From Sapria himalayana (lineage: Eukaryota; Streptophyta; Magnoliopsida; Malpighiales; Rafflesiaceae): a stretch of DNA of 64,000 nucleotides. Below the pieces are notes generated by a model, which saw only the letters and a list, made by a program, of their open reading frames with translations, searched no databases and was not told the DNA's origin. Positions 13,201-25,689 of this stretch are shown here, piece after piece. Each line of letters opens with the position of its first letter. The stretch's first letter is position 1. Location: NCBI GenBank assembly GCA_029783825.1, contig JAREIK010010214.1, positions 124,001 through 188,000 on the forward strand, written 5' to 3'. The position numbers and the translations under genes are program-made.

Positions 13201-13480
13201 GAATTTTGTACACAGGCAGAATCTACAGATCATATCTTCTTCAGGTGTGGGTATTTTAAAAGCATCTGGAACGATCTAAAAATTTGGACTCGAGTTAAAG
13301 AAGATATGAAGTCTCTACCTGCAAGCTTTAAAAATATGAAGAATTTCTATGTAGCAGACACACCAACAAACAACATTTGTAAAGTAGTTTTCGCAGCAAC
13401 TATTTACTATATTTGGAGTAAAAAAAAAGAGATGTTTTGATGGAAAGTCCTAAGATGCAAGTTCTTTAGTTAGGAAAATA
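10290..13480 (+). pseudogene. LINE ORF2 remnant: endonuclease, reverse transcriptase, zinc-binding domain
   Basis: The end of the endonuclease-phosphatase domain is readable around 10400-10740, including IQGDFNSPHLG (about 10597-10630). A linker with KAKIRYLKQSDRYTIFF follows at about 11218-11268 (frame 11050-11544). The reverse transcriptase covers about 11700-12560: AQGAYIKGRLISNNF (about 11811), KAYDTVDWSFL with one base change of frame (near 11935), GLRQGDHISPYLF (near 12092) and the polymerase motif MYVDDLIIFSRGD (12239-12277), a variant of the usual (F/Y)ADD. The zinc-binding domain of plant LINEs is seen at about 13190-13440: AESTDHIFFRCGYFKSIWN, then YYIWSKKK. ORF2 nicks target DNA and copies the RNA; several stops (for example after 11544) and frameshifts make this copy inactive. 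Confidence 0.88.
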
Positions 13481-13688
13481 AAACAGATTTTTATATTATA
13501 TTCAGTAAAGAATGTAATAGTCTGTTGCTATTCTAGCTTTTATCGAAAGTTTTTTTTTTCATATTGAACTTTTTACTTATAAAAAAAAATCACACACACA
13601 CACACATAATATTAATGATTTATAATATTTTATTTTAATTAAATTTTATACATTTTAAAATAAATTGTCATAACATACACACTCACGA

Positions 13689-14205
13689 TGTACTCCACGG
13701 AAATCCATCGAGCTCGACGATAAGCTCCTAGAGCTCAACCAAAAGCACAAAGATCTTGACCATGAGCTAATATGAGCCCATCAAGTTTGACAGGGAGCTC
13801 CATCAAGCTCGATGATGAGCTCCCGGTGCTCGACCACGAGCTCATGGAGGTGTTGTTGTTGAGCTCTAGGAGCTGACGGGAGCCTATTGAGCTCGACGAC
13901 AACCTCATGGAGCTCGACCACGAGCTCCAAGAACTAACTGGAGCCCCTCAAGCTCGACTAAAAGCTCCGTCGAGCTCGACGATAAGTATTTGGAGCTCGA
14001 TTGAAATCTTTGTCGAGCTCGATGATAAGTTACTAGAGCTCGACCACGAGCTAATGTGAGATGGTCGAGCTCGCTGATAACCTCTTGGAGCTCGACCATG
14101 AGCTCGTGGAGGTTGTAGTCGAGCTCCAATAGTTGATGGGAGCCAGTCGAGCTCGACGAAGAGTTATTGGGGCTCGTCGATGAGCTCCTAATCGACGGGC
14201 AATGG
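13689..14205. repeat. GAGCTC-rich degenerate tandem repeat
   Basis: The palindromic core gagctc occurs more than a dozen times in the pattern gagctcgaccacgagctc. A higher-order period is visible: the block gaccacgagctcatggagg (about 13831) recurs as gaccatgagctcgtggagg (about 14093), about 262 bp on. The minus strand has an open stretch (13905-14210) giving a Leu/Glu/Ser-rich chain, best explained by the repeat. A related repeat lies at 54018-54300. Confidence 0.8.
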
Positions 14206-14403
14206 GACATGGGAGAGGGCTAGGTGTTAATGAAAATTAATTAGTATACCAAATTTTAGTTTAGGGATTTAATGAGGTCAATTTAGGACCAATGAAGGTC
14301 AATTTGTTCTCTAGCCTGGCCATAAACAAATCGTGGTCTGGTCTGAGAACCTGTGCCTCCGTGGTTGTCCCCGGTGTCTGAAGTGGATGTTCCGGTAATT
14401 AGA

Positions 14404-14862
14404 ATGGCCGGCGAAGAGGGTACTTTCGTTGAAATTTTGGAAGAGAACGAGTCTATTGAATTTTCCAAATATATGAATTATGTTAATTCCCCGCAGGCTG
14501 GTGCCATAGCAACAATTTCAGGCACCACGCTTGATTCTGTCGAGGGCAAGATGACAGGGGAGCTAGGATGCGAATCAACCGTAAACATGGCAATCAAATC
14601 GATTGAATCAAGTTGTACATTTATTAAATCTTCCTGGAACATCCGCTCCATCGCTTTTGTCCACCGCCTCGGTTCTGTTTCTGTTCGAGAAACAAACACA
14701 TTCATCGCTGTTTCTGCAGTTCATCGGGAAGATGCGCTGAATGCTTGCCGGTTTCTGTTTGTTGAGCTCAAGAAATCTCTTCCAATTTGGAAGAAGAACG
14801 TTTATCCTAACGGAGAGTCTTGGAAGGAGAATCTCGAGTCTTTCAACAGGAGACAAGGTTAA
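14404..14862 (+). CDS. CNX6: MoaE-like molybdopterin synthase large subunit exon, copy 1 (diverged)
   Basis: A 153-codon frame starting at the ATG matching copy 2; an in-frame ATG 51 bases earlier is less likely because homology to copy 2 fades there. MoaE and the small sulfur-carrier subunit MoaD convert precursor Z to molybdopterin in the cytosol. Family features are present: QAGAIATISGTT, HRLGSVSVRET, and the two active-site lysines in ELKKSLPIWKK. The Arg normally found in the TTRD segment is Leu here (TTLDS), and the LELRYEAY block of copy 2 is degraded to GELGCEST, so activity is doubtful. The frame ends CAAG|GTTAA, which looks like a splice donor, so the TAA may be intronic and a C-terminal exon may be missing. 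Identity is firm; function of this copy is unsure. Confidence 0.8.
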   Translation: MAGEEGTFVEILEENESIEFSKYMNYVNSPQAGAIATISGTTLDSVEGKMTGELGCESTVNMAIKSIESSCTFIKSSWNIRSIAFVHRLGSVSVRETNTFIAVSAVHREDALNACRFLFVELKKSLPIWKKNVYPNGESWKENLESFNRRQG

Positions 14863-15475
14863 CAACTCTCTCTTTCCAACACATCTTTCTTTACTGTGCT
14901 ATTTCTTTCTTTTTTTTTGTTATTTTTGGAGATTACTAGTTAGATTTAGTGCAACATCTAATGAATTTGAAGCACCTAAAACGAAATTCATTTGAAGGTC
15001 CGGACCAAACCAAACTTAATTTATCGGGAATCAGGAGGAACTGTAGTAATTTTATTATTTTATCTATTTATTATTTGCATACGCAAATACTATTTTTTCA
15101 TGTTACCATAGTTTTTTGAACCAGGCTAGGACTGCCTCATAATATTTTTTACACGCGCAACTTCTAATTTTTAGATTGCAAAGCAGATTATTTTTTGATA
15201 TTTATATTCTGGATGGCCCAATTGGATGGCCCAGAATTTATACTGGATGGCCCAGCTTTGTATATTCTGGTTATAGCTGTCAATTTATACTGCTTGGATG
15301 GCCCAGCTCTTTCCATCTAAATTGAGCTGCCCTAGCCTAGTTCTTTAAAAACTTTGCCTAGTCTAGCTTTGTATATTCTGTCATTCAGTGTGAGCAAAAT
15401 CTGGCCATCCGTTTAGGGGGACTAGACAGGGTCAGCCCAGCTTATTTTTATAACCGGTCCAATTTATTTATGCCA
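14863..15475. other. Intron-like or intergenic sequence with repeated TGGATGGCCCA motif
   Basis: The first 40 bases resemble the sequence just after copy 2 of MoaE (gttaa...caacac), so the duplication reaches past the exon. Further on, tggatggccca occurs four times between about 15211 and 15305. No coding sequence was recognised. Confidence 0.45.
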
Positions 15476-17900
15476 AGTTGAGGTGACAAATGGGTCGGAT
15501 AGCCTTGGTCCAGGCTGGCCCATCATGGCCTGTGTGAGGGATGTATCGGGCCTGGGGGCGGCCTACGTGCTGCAATATGATGAAGAACGATACACCTGAG
15601 TTGCCAACCCACCTCGTCCAAATTTTGCTCGGGTGATAAAATGAACTTGGGTCCCGTCTGTGAATTGGACAGAAACCCAGCCTGAGTTTGGTGTGTGTTT
15701 TCACACGCTTAATTTTTTTCAAAAATTTACTCTAATTCAGGTTGGTTCGAAAGCTTTACCCAATTTACTTGCCAAAAATTGTTTTAGATGCTCAGGTCAG
15801 TTTGGGTTCAACTGATTTGATGTAAATTAAAAACAAAATAGGTCTGTTGACCATTGACATCAAGATGACTAATCTAGTCATCTTCGTTGTGATTTGACAC
15901 TGGCTTGCATTGCAGCTAATGGTAAATTTTTGTAGCCAACAACTAGACAAAATCAAATAGTTGGTTGGCCCATGTTCATTCAATGTAAATTATGTTTTAT
16001 TAAATTATTTTTTTTTATTAAATTATAATTTTATCTGTTTCGCTGGCAGGTTATGTTTAATATTCTCTTTTACTACTAACTTTGTTTATATCTACATAGC
16101 CAATCCTAATAAAAATAAAATGCATCTTAGTAAATTTAAGTTAAGTAAAATTCATATTTTTAGATAATGTTAATTTAGATAATGATAATACTGTCAAAAA
16201 ATTGAAACATGATTTGCCTTCTAGTCTTATGTATCTACATGCACCTAAAAATTTAATTTTCATAATCAAAATTGTATAGTTTTGTTTCATTTTATTATAA
16301 TAAAAAAATATTATAGGAGTTAAAGAAGATTCAAAATAATAAAGATATTTTAAAAAATATATAATTACAAAAATAATGGTGGTATTGGACATGCAAAGAG
16401 ATATGTTGAATAATATATCAAAAAATAAGATGCTTTATTAAAAAAAAAACTAAACTTAATTGTGAGATCATTGAATTTTGATTTATTTTAAGTTTAATGA
16501 TTTCTTTCATTTATAATAATGAATTTTCAAGAGAGAATTTTTAGAATGATTATTTGTATGAGTTTTTCACTAAAATTTGGGATAGATCCTAAATTAGTAT
16601 ATTGTATTTAAAAATCTATCTAACTTACATATTTTTAGATTCCTAACTTGACGTGTTGAATTGATATTATAAAAAATATAAATTTCATAAATATTTAATA
16701 ATGCATTTTCTTAAAAAATATAAAGTGATATCATTGATATGTGAAAATAATTTTTATAATATTTTCACATGTGAAAATATTATCCACTATATTGATACTC
16801 TGAATGATAAGATTTTCACATGTGTTATTATCCAATATATTAATTATTATTGAAAATAAAATAAGAAAATAATAAGATTTTATGAGATATGACACTTTAT
16901 CATTAATGACTATATGTTGAGCATTTTTAAGATATTATGAAATATTATATAAAATATATAATATTTACATATGATAATGCTACAAATAAATGTATCGCAA
17001 TAAGTTTAATCACAAAATATATTAGAAAAAGATTTCTAGCTGAGATATTTCATTTTAGCTATATATGTTACATTATTAATTTAATAGTATAAATCTGTAT
17101 AAAATTATTTTTTTATTTTTTAGAATATGTTTGAAATTTAATAAAATATATTAGAATATTTAGCAACTAACAAAAATTTTATAGTTTATATGATTCACTA
17201 GGCCTAAAATAAATTTTAATTGATGTAAAATATTATTAGAAACCAACATATTAAATGTTGGATTCATATATTAGTTTCTAATATCTTATATCAGATTTCA
17301 TGACTAGTAAAATTAGTAAAATCTTAATAAATGAATATGATTGGGAAATATAATTTTTATTTTTAAAATTAATTTTTTTGATATGATAAAAGTGTGTATT
17401 TAAATAACACAGAGAACACATATTTTAATAATATAATTATTGAGATAGAAAGAAAATATTTAAAATATTGATAATATTTATTACTTAGCTATGTGTGTTA
17501 AGCATATAGTTGGTATCAAAAAGGTTGAAAGTATTATAAAATTTATATGTACTTGTATGAATTGACTATAAGAATAAAAAAGTAATATTTATAAATAATT
17601 ATAAAATTTATATACATATTATGAAAATAATTATGATTATGATAATGAGTTTTTTAATATAAAGATTGATATTGTATTTTGAGAAGAATTTTTTATATAA
17701 TTAGTTAATGATAAACAATGATGTGGTTCGTTGAATTAGTTTGAATTGTTGAAATATTTAAATTATGATTATTACTTCTAATTTCAAATTAATTTAAAAA
17801 ATTAAAATATAAAGTTATTGAAAATTTTATGATTTTTTATTATTGTATTATCTAAAATGATATGAGATTTATTAAATATTTCGATATCTATTATAGTATA
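15476..17900 (+). mobile_element. hAT transposon relic, plus strand
   Basis: The 5' end appears as ttgaggtgacaaatgggtcgg (15476 on), followed by a GC-rich subterminal region to about 15800. A badly decayed transposase follows from about 16280. Around 16975-17090 the translation keeps the hAT pattern ISLITKYIRK...EIFHFSYICYIINLIV, the segment around the insertion domain. Near 17846-17890 it gives VLSKMI-DLLNISISII, matching the start of the C-terminal dimerisation domain. The match stops at 17900, where another hAT element begins. Stops are frequent throughout, so this is one of the oldest copies in the window. Confidence 0.65.
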
Positions 17901-18479
17901 TAGGTGTAAAATAGATCGTGCTGTACTGATATGATCCATTTTAGATTGGACTAGTCATGTCGGGCATGACATGAGAAGGATTACGCTAGGCCCGACATGG
18001 CCCATTTGACCCACAAAATGTTGTGTTAAACTAGGCCGTGCTCGTTCGTGCCAATTCGTGTCAGTATGAATCGGATTATATTGTTTTGGCCTTTAGGCTG
18101 AAATTTTAAATTCAAATAAAATATAAATTTTTAAAATTTTAATTTTTTATTAAATTATTTTTTTTAAAATAATATATTTAAAAAAATTAAAAATAAATAC
18201 AAAATTAAAATTTAGATATTTTGTATTAATGTCTCGTGATTGTGTTTTGCTCATAAAATAATAAAAAATCTATTTTATTTTATAAATAAAAGCATAATAT
18301 AATACATATTGAATAATATATATTTATACAATATGATGAAGTGAAATATAACTCATAAGATAGTAAGTGTAATATAATAATAATGCATAAATCATAATGA
18401 AATAAATAAATCATAGAAATAAATCATAGAAATAAATCATAATGTATAAAGTATTACATCGTAATCATATAAAAAAAAT

Positions 18480-19888
18480 TAAAAATTACATGATTCATCG
18501 ATCAATGTATGTGGTATTATAGTGTGGATAAACATCATGTATGCATATGAAGATATTAGTAGTGATAGTCTCAATATTCTTGATTTTATGTATCATGAAT
18601 AATTATTTGCTATTATCTTTTATATCATATCCTAAATATCTAATTTTGAATCTTCTTAATCTTTTATGTATGTAAGTATTTTTATAACATTTGGTTTAGT
18701 CTTGATCTCGTAGTTGAAATAATATTATATGTCACAAAAAATGTAGAGTTTGATGTTGTAATAAATATTAGATATATCAGTAGATCACATGTTATTTTAG
18801 ATAATACATAATAAGTAGATTTTTATGATTTTTATCAAATTATAATATCTAAATTTTTATTATTAGTATGCGACATGATAGAGTAATAATTAATAATTAA
18901 GTATTAATATAGTTTACTTATATTTAATGGATCATCATCTTGTTAGCTCATAGCTAACTGAGTGTAGAAATCATCCTCTTTAAATATGATTTCTTTGTTC
19001 ATACTTCGAGTCTGATTAAAATTATCATATTCAATGTCATAATAAATAAATAAATTAGTTAATTTTTCATGAATAAAATTTTTTAAATTTTTATTCCTGT
19101 TCATGCATATGAATATGTATGTCAAAAACTTTACGGTTATTTCATACATCTTAACTTGAAGATTTATACAGATAGTCAAATAATAAATAGTTAAAATTGA
19201 AGATAAATATTTTAAAAATTTAGTTTATATCTCAATAGTCATGAAAATAAATGCATAGCGATCTCAATACTTGCTAAATATATTATTAATATTATGTATG
19301 TACTTATGTGCAATGCAAATGGTGAGAGTGTATGTAACTGAATATATGTTTTACATGTCATAAAAAATTATTAGTAATTATATAAAAAAATTTTTGTATT
19401 ATAATATGAATTATCAATATTAAATTTGTCATTCTTTCTATTAACGTAGTTTAATATTATATATTTATAGACAATACATGACTCAAACATAAGGAATGTT
19501 CGAGATGATCATATCCATTTGTAATTTTTTTAGGTCTGTAGATAAATATATTCTACTATACTCATGTTGTTTCCTAGATATCCCAAAATATTTTAGTAGA
19601 TTTTTTATTTTTTTAAATGCAAAAGAAATAAATTTATTGGCTGTACTTTCAAGCTAATAAATGACATTTATACTTAATGTTAAAAATTTTATCTAATAGT
19701 TTATTCTTAATAGTTTTAACAAAAATATTAATATCTATTTCATAATTAGAAGTATTATTGAAATTATAACGAGGAAGAAGAATCTCAAGAAATTATAATT
19801 TTTTTATTAAGTTTTTATTTTAAATTTATATAATTGGCAATAAGACGGGTGAATCGTACATTCTCATGACTAGTTCATATATTGGATA
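18480..19888 (-). pseudogene. hAT transposase remnant of the outermost element
   Basis: Minus-strand translation shows FNNTSNYEIDINIF (about 19750), FIHEKLTNLFIYYDIEYD (about 19020-19075), FKEDDFYTQLA (about 18950-18985) and a decayed dimerisation domain with SNSTFF and STTRSRL (about 18690-18770). The order matches the better copies at 22598-23850 and 27937-29834. Many stops make it non-functional. The N-terminal part lies beyond the insertion, from 32664 rightward. Confidence 0.72.
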
Positions 19889-20689
19889 TAGAGGCATCAA
19901 ATGAGTCGGGCAGCTCGTGCCCAGCCTGAGGCACGACTCGAGTCAGCTGTGCCTAGCCCAGTACGACATGGTCCAACCTTGTGTCTGGGTTCGTGTCGGG
20001 CTTGTACGAGGCACGACTTGTGTTGTGCTGTATCTAGGTAACTCATGCCTTGTGTCGGGCCATGCATGGCTTGGTAACTTGGCTTGAAAGCACAATTCTT
20101 TGGCACAACCCGAACTGTGCCTCGCTCCTTGGACCCAGATTTAGAGGTGTCAACTGGGCCGGCTTGGTCCGGCACCAGGCATGGCACAATTCGGCCGTGC
20201 CTGGGTCGGCCCGGCTTGAGAATTTTTCGTGTCTGGATTCGTGTCGTGCCCGGGTTCGTGCTATGCCCGGTCACGGCACCTATTGTACCGTGCCGTGTCG
20301 AGGCCAACCGGGCCTTGTGCCGTGCTTGACTCGGCAAGGTTCGGTGGCCCATGGCACGGCCCGCCGGCATGGGTCACGTTCCGTAGACCCGCACCCCACG
20401 ACCCACGTCCTCAGTCCCCACTCAAGTGACCGAATTCCCACCCCATCACCACGCTAGCACCATGCCAAGGTGCGGAAAGGGAAAAGAGAAAATGCACGGG
20501 CACGGGTCCAATCAGACTCGACCCATGGTCCCACCCGACCCGAATCCCTCCCCAATGGTAAAAAAAATTTGAAAAATAGCCGTTGGATTTCGCCTTCAAC
20601 GGCTAGGGGGTAGAATCCAATTGTCCTCATGATTTTGCCCCCTAAAATTCTATAAAAAATAAAAAAAAATACTTTTAAAAAAATTATGT

Positions 20690-20812
20690 CCTTTAATCTA
20701 TAAAATTCCCCCACCTCTTTATAATATTTATGTTTTTCATAAATATTTATTCTCAAATCTCACATTCTCACTCTCTCAAAATTCTTGCTCTTCTCACTCT
20801 CAGGACTCGGGA
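20690..20812 (+). promoter_or_regulatory. Candidate transposase promoter of the family-A hAT element
   Basis: ctataaaattcc (20698-20709) is a good TATA-box candidate, followed by a pyrimidine-rich leader (ctcactctctcaaaattc and similar, about 20765-20805) before the transposase. Just upstream is a hairpin-like ccgttggat...caacgg (20580-20603) that is also kept in the copy at 27338-30880. Assigned from position and sequence only. Confidence 0.35.
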
Positions 20813-21236
20813 TTTTGTCATTTGGCTTGGCTTTTTGGGACCCTCAACTCGGGTTTAGAAATTTGAACTAGACTATGGTGCACCCTGCACGTGATCTACC
20901 TCACTGTTTTATCGGATATTTTATTTTAAGTCTTTTTTTACTCTCTTTCTCAGTCTCTCACTAGTCTCTCTAATCCTAAAATAATAAAATCTAAAATCTA
21001 TCATCTAGTCTCTACTTCCTATGTCCTGTTTAATAAAAATCCTAAAAAATGATTAATACTAATGAAACATATTTAAATTTAGAAAAATAAAATCTTACAC
21101 AAAGGTCTGAGGCTGCTAAAACTTTGGGTTTTCCAGTCGTCTCAACCAAAATTTCTAAAAAATAAAAGATTAGGAGTACTTATGTAGTTTGGACTTATTT
21201 TAATATAATAAAACAAAAAAATGTTAGGGGTGAGGA

Positions 21237-23920
21237 AGAAGAAGAAATGACACAGTGCAAATATTATATGTAAAATTTAACTTGTAAGAGTTTGTTTGGG
21301 ATTGGACACCTTAAGAAGCATGTCGAATTATGCACCAAAAAATATGGTGCATTAAATCCTAAGAAAATCCAACATAGCATTGTATTTTTTGAGACTGGAT
21401 CCAGTTCAGTCTCAAAGTTTACTCCCTTCATATATCGCAGCGAGTTGGGCAAGGAAGACATGGTCAGACTTATTACACTGATGAGTCTTTTGATCAGATT
21501 TTTGGAAGATCAAAGGGTAGTGCGCATCATGCATGCATATTTTCAGCCTGTTTATCGTAAGATTCTTGGGCCCACATCTAGGAATGACATAATAAAATTG
21601 TATAAGTTAGAAAAACAAAAAATAATAAATTAATTTATGACATATAGTGGAGTGATGTCTGTGACGTTCGATATCTGGATAAGTCATGATGAATCATCTT
21701 ATACATGTCTTACTGGCCACTATATAGATTCTAACTGGACAATGAATCAAGGAAGCACGGACACGGCTCTCTACAACCGTGTCCATGTGTCCGACACCTA
21801 GACACGTGGACATGGTACGGACACGGCACAGATACGTGTTCGATACGCCATGTGGCGTATCATTGATCAATCCGTATCCGATATGCCACGTGGCGTATCG
21901 GACGGTTACATTGGCAGTCGTATCCATGTCGATAGTGCTCGACGTCCGATGACATCGGGTGGCCAACGTCGACGCATGGGCGACATTGGCCACTGACAGG
22001 GGGCGGGCACGATTTGACGGGGAGGCAGGGGCGGGCGTGATTTGAGGGGGAGGCAGGGGCGGGCGTGATTTGAGGGGGAGGCAGGGGCAGGCGCTATGTG
22101 TGGGAATGTGGCATAAAATAAAATATTTTTATAAAATAAAATAAAAAATTTTTATTTTATAAAATAAATAATATATATTTTTATATAATATAATTATAAA
22201 ATATTATTTTATAAAATAAAATAATTATAAATATTATCTTATAAAATAAAATAATTATAAATATTATATTATAAAATAAAATAAAATATTTTTATTTTAT
22301 AAAATAAACAATATATATTTATTTTATATAATAAAATATTTTAATTTAATTTAATTTATTTTGTTTTATAAAATACCTAATATTTATAAAAAAATAATTT
22401 TTATTTTTAATTTTATTTTTTTTATCATGCCGTATCCTAGCCATATCTGTATCCTAGTTTTTTAGAATTTATTGTGTCCCCGTATCCTGCCGTGTCGTAT
22501 CCCCGTGTCCATGTCCGTGCTTCTTAGCAATGAATAAAAAATTTCAGGATTCTTTCAGATTTTTTATCCTCATGATTGCCCGGTCATTTTTGAGTGTATG
22601 ATGAAAATCTTTAGAAAATATAAAATTCAAAATAAAATTTTTAGTATCACATTTAATAACACATCTAATAATGGAGCAGTGATTAACATGTTTATTAGGA
22701 ATATTAGAGATGTACTATTAGGAGAGATCTTTTATGTCAGATGCATGTGTCACATGATTAATCTAATTGTACAAGTGGGTATTAAGATGTATTCTCTCGC
22801 GTTGGATAATATACATAATGCACTAAAATATATTCTCACTTATCGTAGGCAACATGAGTTTGGTAGTCTTTGTTTGACAGCGAATCTCAAGAAGAAGAAA
22901 TTTCAATCGGATGTGAGACATCGTTGGAATTACATGTATCTGATGTTGGTGTCATGTGTTGGATACGAACATGTGATATCTGACTACGTCAATAGTAAGA
23001 GTGATGAACTTATTATTGATGACACTGACTGGGCTTCAGGAATTTTATTTATGAAATTCCTGAAGATTTTTTATGATACGACAAATATGTGTTCGTTGGT
23101 TTATACTCCCACGACTTATATTGCACTCATGTGCATATGCAATATTAGTAGTATGTTTAGGAAGTATCGAGCTGACCCGACACTTAGTCATATGGTTGTA
23201 GAGATGGAAATCAAGTACTTGAAGTACTGGTCCACCGTTCTATCTTTTTATTGCCTTGTTGAATACATGAACCCTAGGGTTAAGGTGAAATTGATAACAA
23301 ATACACTGACTTACATTTTCTCGTGCATGAACCTGGAAGAGCCACCTGAAGGATTCATTCACGAGAAGTTGACTGAACTGTTCACATACTACGATACTAG
23401 GTATGGTGGTGGTGGTAGTGAGACTGTGATTACGGACATGAATAGCTTTTTCAGAGATGATTTTTTCATTCAGTTAGCAAGGGAGAAACGACGAGGTGGA
23501 CCATCATATAGAAGCGAGCTTTCTCGGTACTTAGATATTGATTACTGCTCAATCTTATTATATTCTGATACTAAGAATATTGATATATTACAGTGGTGAA
23601 AATCATATGAATCCACCTTTTCCGTACTATCTAGGATGACACTGGATCTACCGACTCCTCCGGTATCGAACATAGTATCGGAGTTTACTTTTTATGTTGT
23701 AGTAAACGTGATTTCGGATAGGAGATTGAGATTTCGTCTAAATATTGTTGAGACCTTGGCCTGTTTAAGGATTCGGATGATTCGAGGTTTAGCATCTAGG
23801 ATCGTGCTGGAGCTGGGACATGGACTGCTTCCGCTGCGAAAGCGGAGGAGTTGATTACTGATAATGATGATTCATATGATAGTGATTTTGATGTTGCGGT
23901 TGATGATGCTCATGATAAGC
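21237..23920 (+). pseudogene. hAT transposase (BED finger, RNase H-like core, dimerisation domain), family A copy 1
   Basis: An N-terminal BED-type zinc finger is readable (about 21247-21340): QCKYYM...GHLKKHVELCTKK; the second Cys of the first pair is Tyr, so the finger is damaged. The first catalytic Asp lies in TFDIWISHDES (about 21664-21700). After the 780-bp insertion, a long frame (22598-23599, 333 codons) carries TFNNTSNNG, where the second catalytic Asp is Asn, then RCMCHMINLIVQ and FIHEKLTELFTYYD. The dimerisation domain (about 23515-23800) includes SRYLDIDYCSILL, ILQWWKSYESTFPVLSRM (with a one-base overlap or stop near 23598), SNIVSEFTF and ISDRRLRFRL. An acidic tail follows. The protein would excise and insert hAT DNA; the insertion and the Asp-to-Asn change make this copy inactive. 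Confidence 0.88.
21748..22527. mobile_element. 780-bp non-autonomous element (family C) inside the hAT transposase
   Basis: Ends are caaggaagcacggacacgg and ccgtgcttcttag, an imperfect inverted repeat. It is flanked by a perfect 8-bp duplication caatgaat (21740-21747 and 22528-22535), so hAT-type mobilisation is likely. It holds a palindrome around gatatgccacgtggcgtatc (about 21880-21900), three tandem 27-bp units around gggcgggcgtgatttgaggg (about 22002-22090), and an AT-rich tandem field (22110-22420) with ataaaataattataaatatt units. No coding sequence is visible. The same family frames 27062-31357. Confidence 0.9.
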
Positions 23921-25689
23921 TGGTTGACGATTGACGTGGTTGTCGGTTTCTCTTGCCTGTTACCAGACACCAGTTGCCAATGCCACGCTACGCCAGTATG
24001 CCATGCCATATTTTATTTGTCATTGCTACTTGATTTTGATTTTGATGTCTCACGGTCATGGACACAGTTGATGATTTTTGTAATTTATTCTTGATTTTGC
24101 TTTTTGATTTTGATATTTTGTTTTTTATTGATTGTATGCTTTTTTTACGCTACGTTGTAACTTGTATTTACTTTGGTTCGATATCTATTGGCCGATTGGA
24201 TATTTGGTTTGCTTTTGTTTTTGTGACTTTGTAATTTTTTTAATGAAATTTTTTATTTAATTTATTTTTTTGTTTAAAATTTTCTTTAAAAATTAAAACT
24301 TTATAATTTAATTTTAATAAATTATAATTTAAATTTATTAAAAATTTATAAAAAAAATTTAAACTTTATTAATATTTTTAAGTTATAAATTTTTAATAAT
24401 TTTTAAGTTACCAATTTAAATTTTAAACTTTGTAATTTATTATACTTTTAATAAAAAAAGTTAAACTTTATAATTTCTTAAATTTTTAACAATTTTCATG
24501 TTATAAATTTAATATTTTATACATTATCTACATATAATATAATATATATTTTATATAAAGTTTAATACAATACTTTAAAATTTAATTTTTTTTTTATTTT
24601 TTTTTTATCCAGGCCCGTATGGGCCTGACCCGGCACGACACTTTTATCGCTAAGTTGGCGGGCCGTGCTGGGCCTAGCTTTGATAAACCATACCGGGCCA
24701 GGCACGATATGGTACAGTTATCGTGCCGTGCCTGGCCCGGCACGAAAGCATGGGTGTGCTCAAAAAAATGGGCTGGATCGGCCTGGCACATCTAGTTTGA
24801 CGCCTCTACCCAGATTCAGATTTCGGATGGCCAGAGTCTGAACCCGAATCTTGACTTAGATCTTGACCCTATGCCCCAAGGCTGAGCACGATGGCCTGAC
24901 TCGATGTCGACAGCCGACCTACTTATTCCAGAAGCTGAAGCTTCTGGAATATGAAACTTCTGGAATCTTTGCCGTTGGATTCGTTAGCCCCAATGGCTAG
25001 GGGTAGAATCTGATAGCTGTCATGATTCTACCTCTTTAAATAAAAAAATGCTAACAAATTCAATTTTTTTTAAAAAAGTTATATTTTTAAAAAGTTATAT
25101 TTAAAACCTATATATAACACAACCTCGTTCATAATTTTTATCTCTCTTACTTAATTTTCTCTTCATCTACCTTTTGGCTCTCGTCTCTCTCTATCTCTCT
25201 CTCTTGATCTCTCATTTTGGGTTTTAAAGTTTACTTTTGGGACTCGAGTGTGGAGTGTGGATTGTTGATTGCGGTGCAAATATCATAAAGCATATGAGAT
25301 TCTATGCATTACGAGATTTACTTTAGAAATTTTGTCTAGTTTAGTTTATTAATTTTTAAATTTTAGTTTAAATTTTTAGTTTAATTAATATTAATTAATA
25401 TATAATTATAAACAAAAAAAATACTATATAATAAATATACTAATATAAAAGATATAACTAGTAATTTTAATTATGATAACGAAATTAATTTTAATATAAA
25501 CATAAAAAATTATAATATAAATAACGAAAATCTTACCAAAAGGTTTGAGGCCATCGAAACTTTGGTTTCATTGGTCGTCTTGATCCAAACATCTAAAAAA
25601 TAATAACTAGAATAACATTAATAGTCTGGACTTACTTTAATATAATACAACATAAAAATATAAGAGATACCGAAGAAGAATTAACATAA

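Larger units (their letters stand above)
6657..13592 (+). mobile_element. L1-type LINE retrotransposon, degenerate, nearly full length
   Basis: ORF1 remains (6860-8890) are followed by ORF2 remains with endonuclease, reverse transcriptase and zinc-binding C-terminal domains (10290-13480). The right end is a short A-rich tail (13581-13589). A CA-rich tract lies on both sides (about 6637-6655 and 13591-13606), each followed by a similar taatgat-like run, consistent with insertion into a CA microsatellite and its duplication. Exact target-duplication limits cannot be fixed because the sequence is repetitive. A 185-bp hAT element with its own target duplication lies inside at 10072-10256. Many stops and frameshifts mark an old copy. 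Confidence 0.85.
20142..24808 (+). mobile_element. Long hAT element (family A), 4,667 bp, with transposase gene
   Basis: Starts tagaggtgtcaactgggccgg and ends agtttgacgcctcta, flanked by a perfect 8-bp duplication cccagatt (20134-20141 and 24809-24816). GC-rich subterminal zones lie at 20142-20460 and 24597-24808. An AT-rich leader and a transposase gene lie between. A 780-bp element of another family (21748-22527) interrupts the transposase. The perfect duplication suggests a fairly recent insertion. Confidence 0.93.

Noticed and set aside
13905..14210. Minus-strand 101-codon Leu/Ser/Glu-rich frame, coiled-coil like
   Set aside because: Arises from the GAGCTC repeat; no conserved domain and no second supporting copy.
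15200..15320. TGGGCC-type motifs (tggatggccca) as promoter elements
   Set aside because: Repeats are tandem-like and lie downstream of the MoaE exon; nothing shows a transcription start here.
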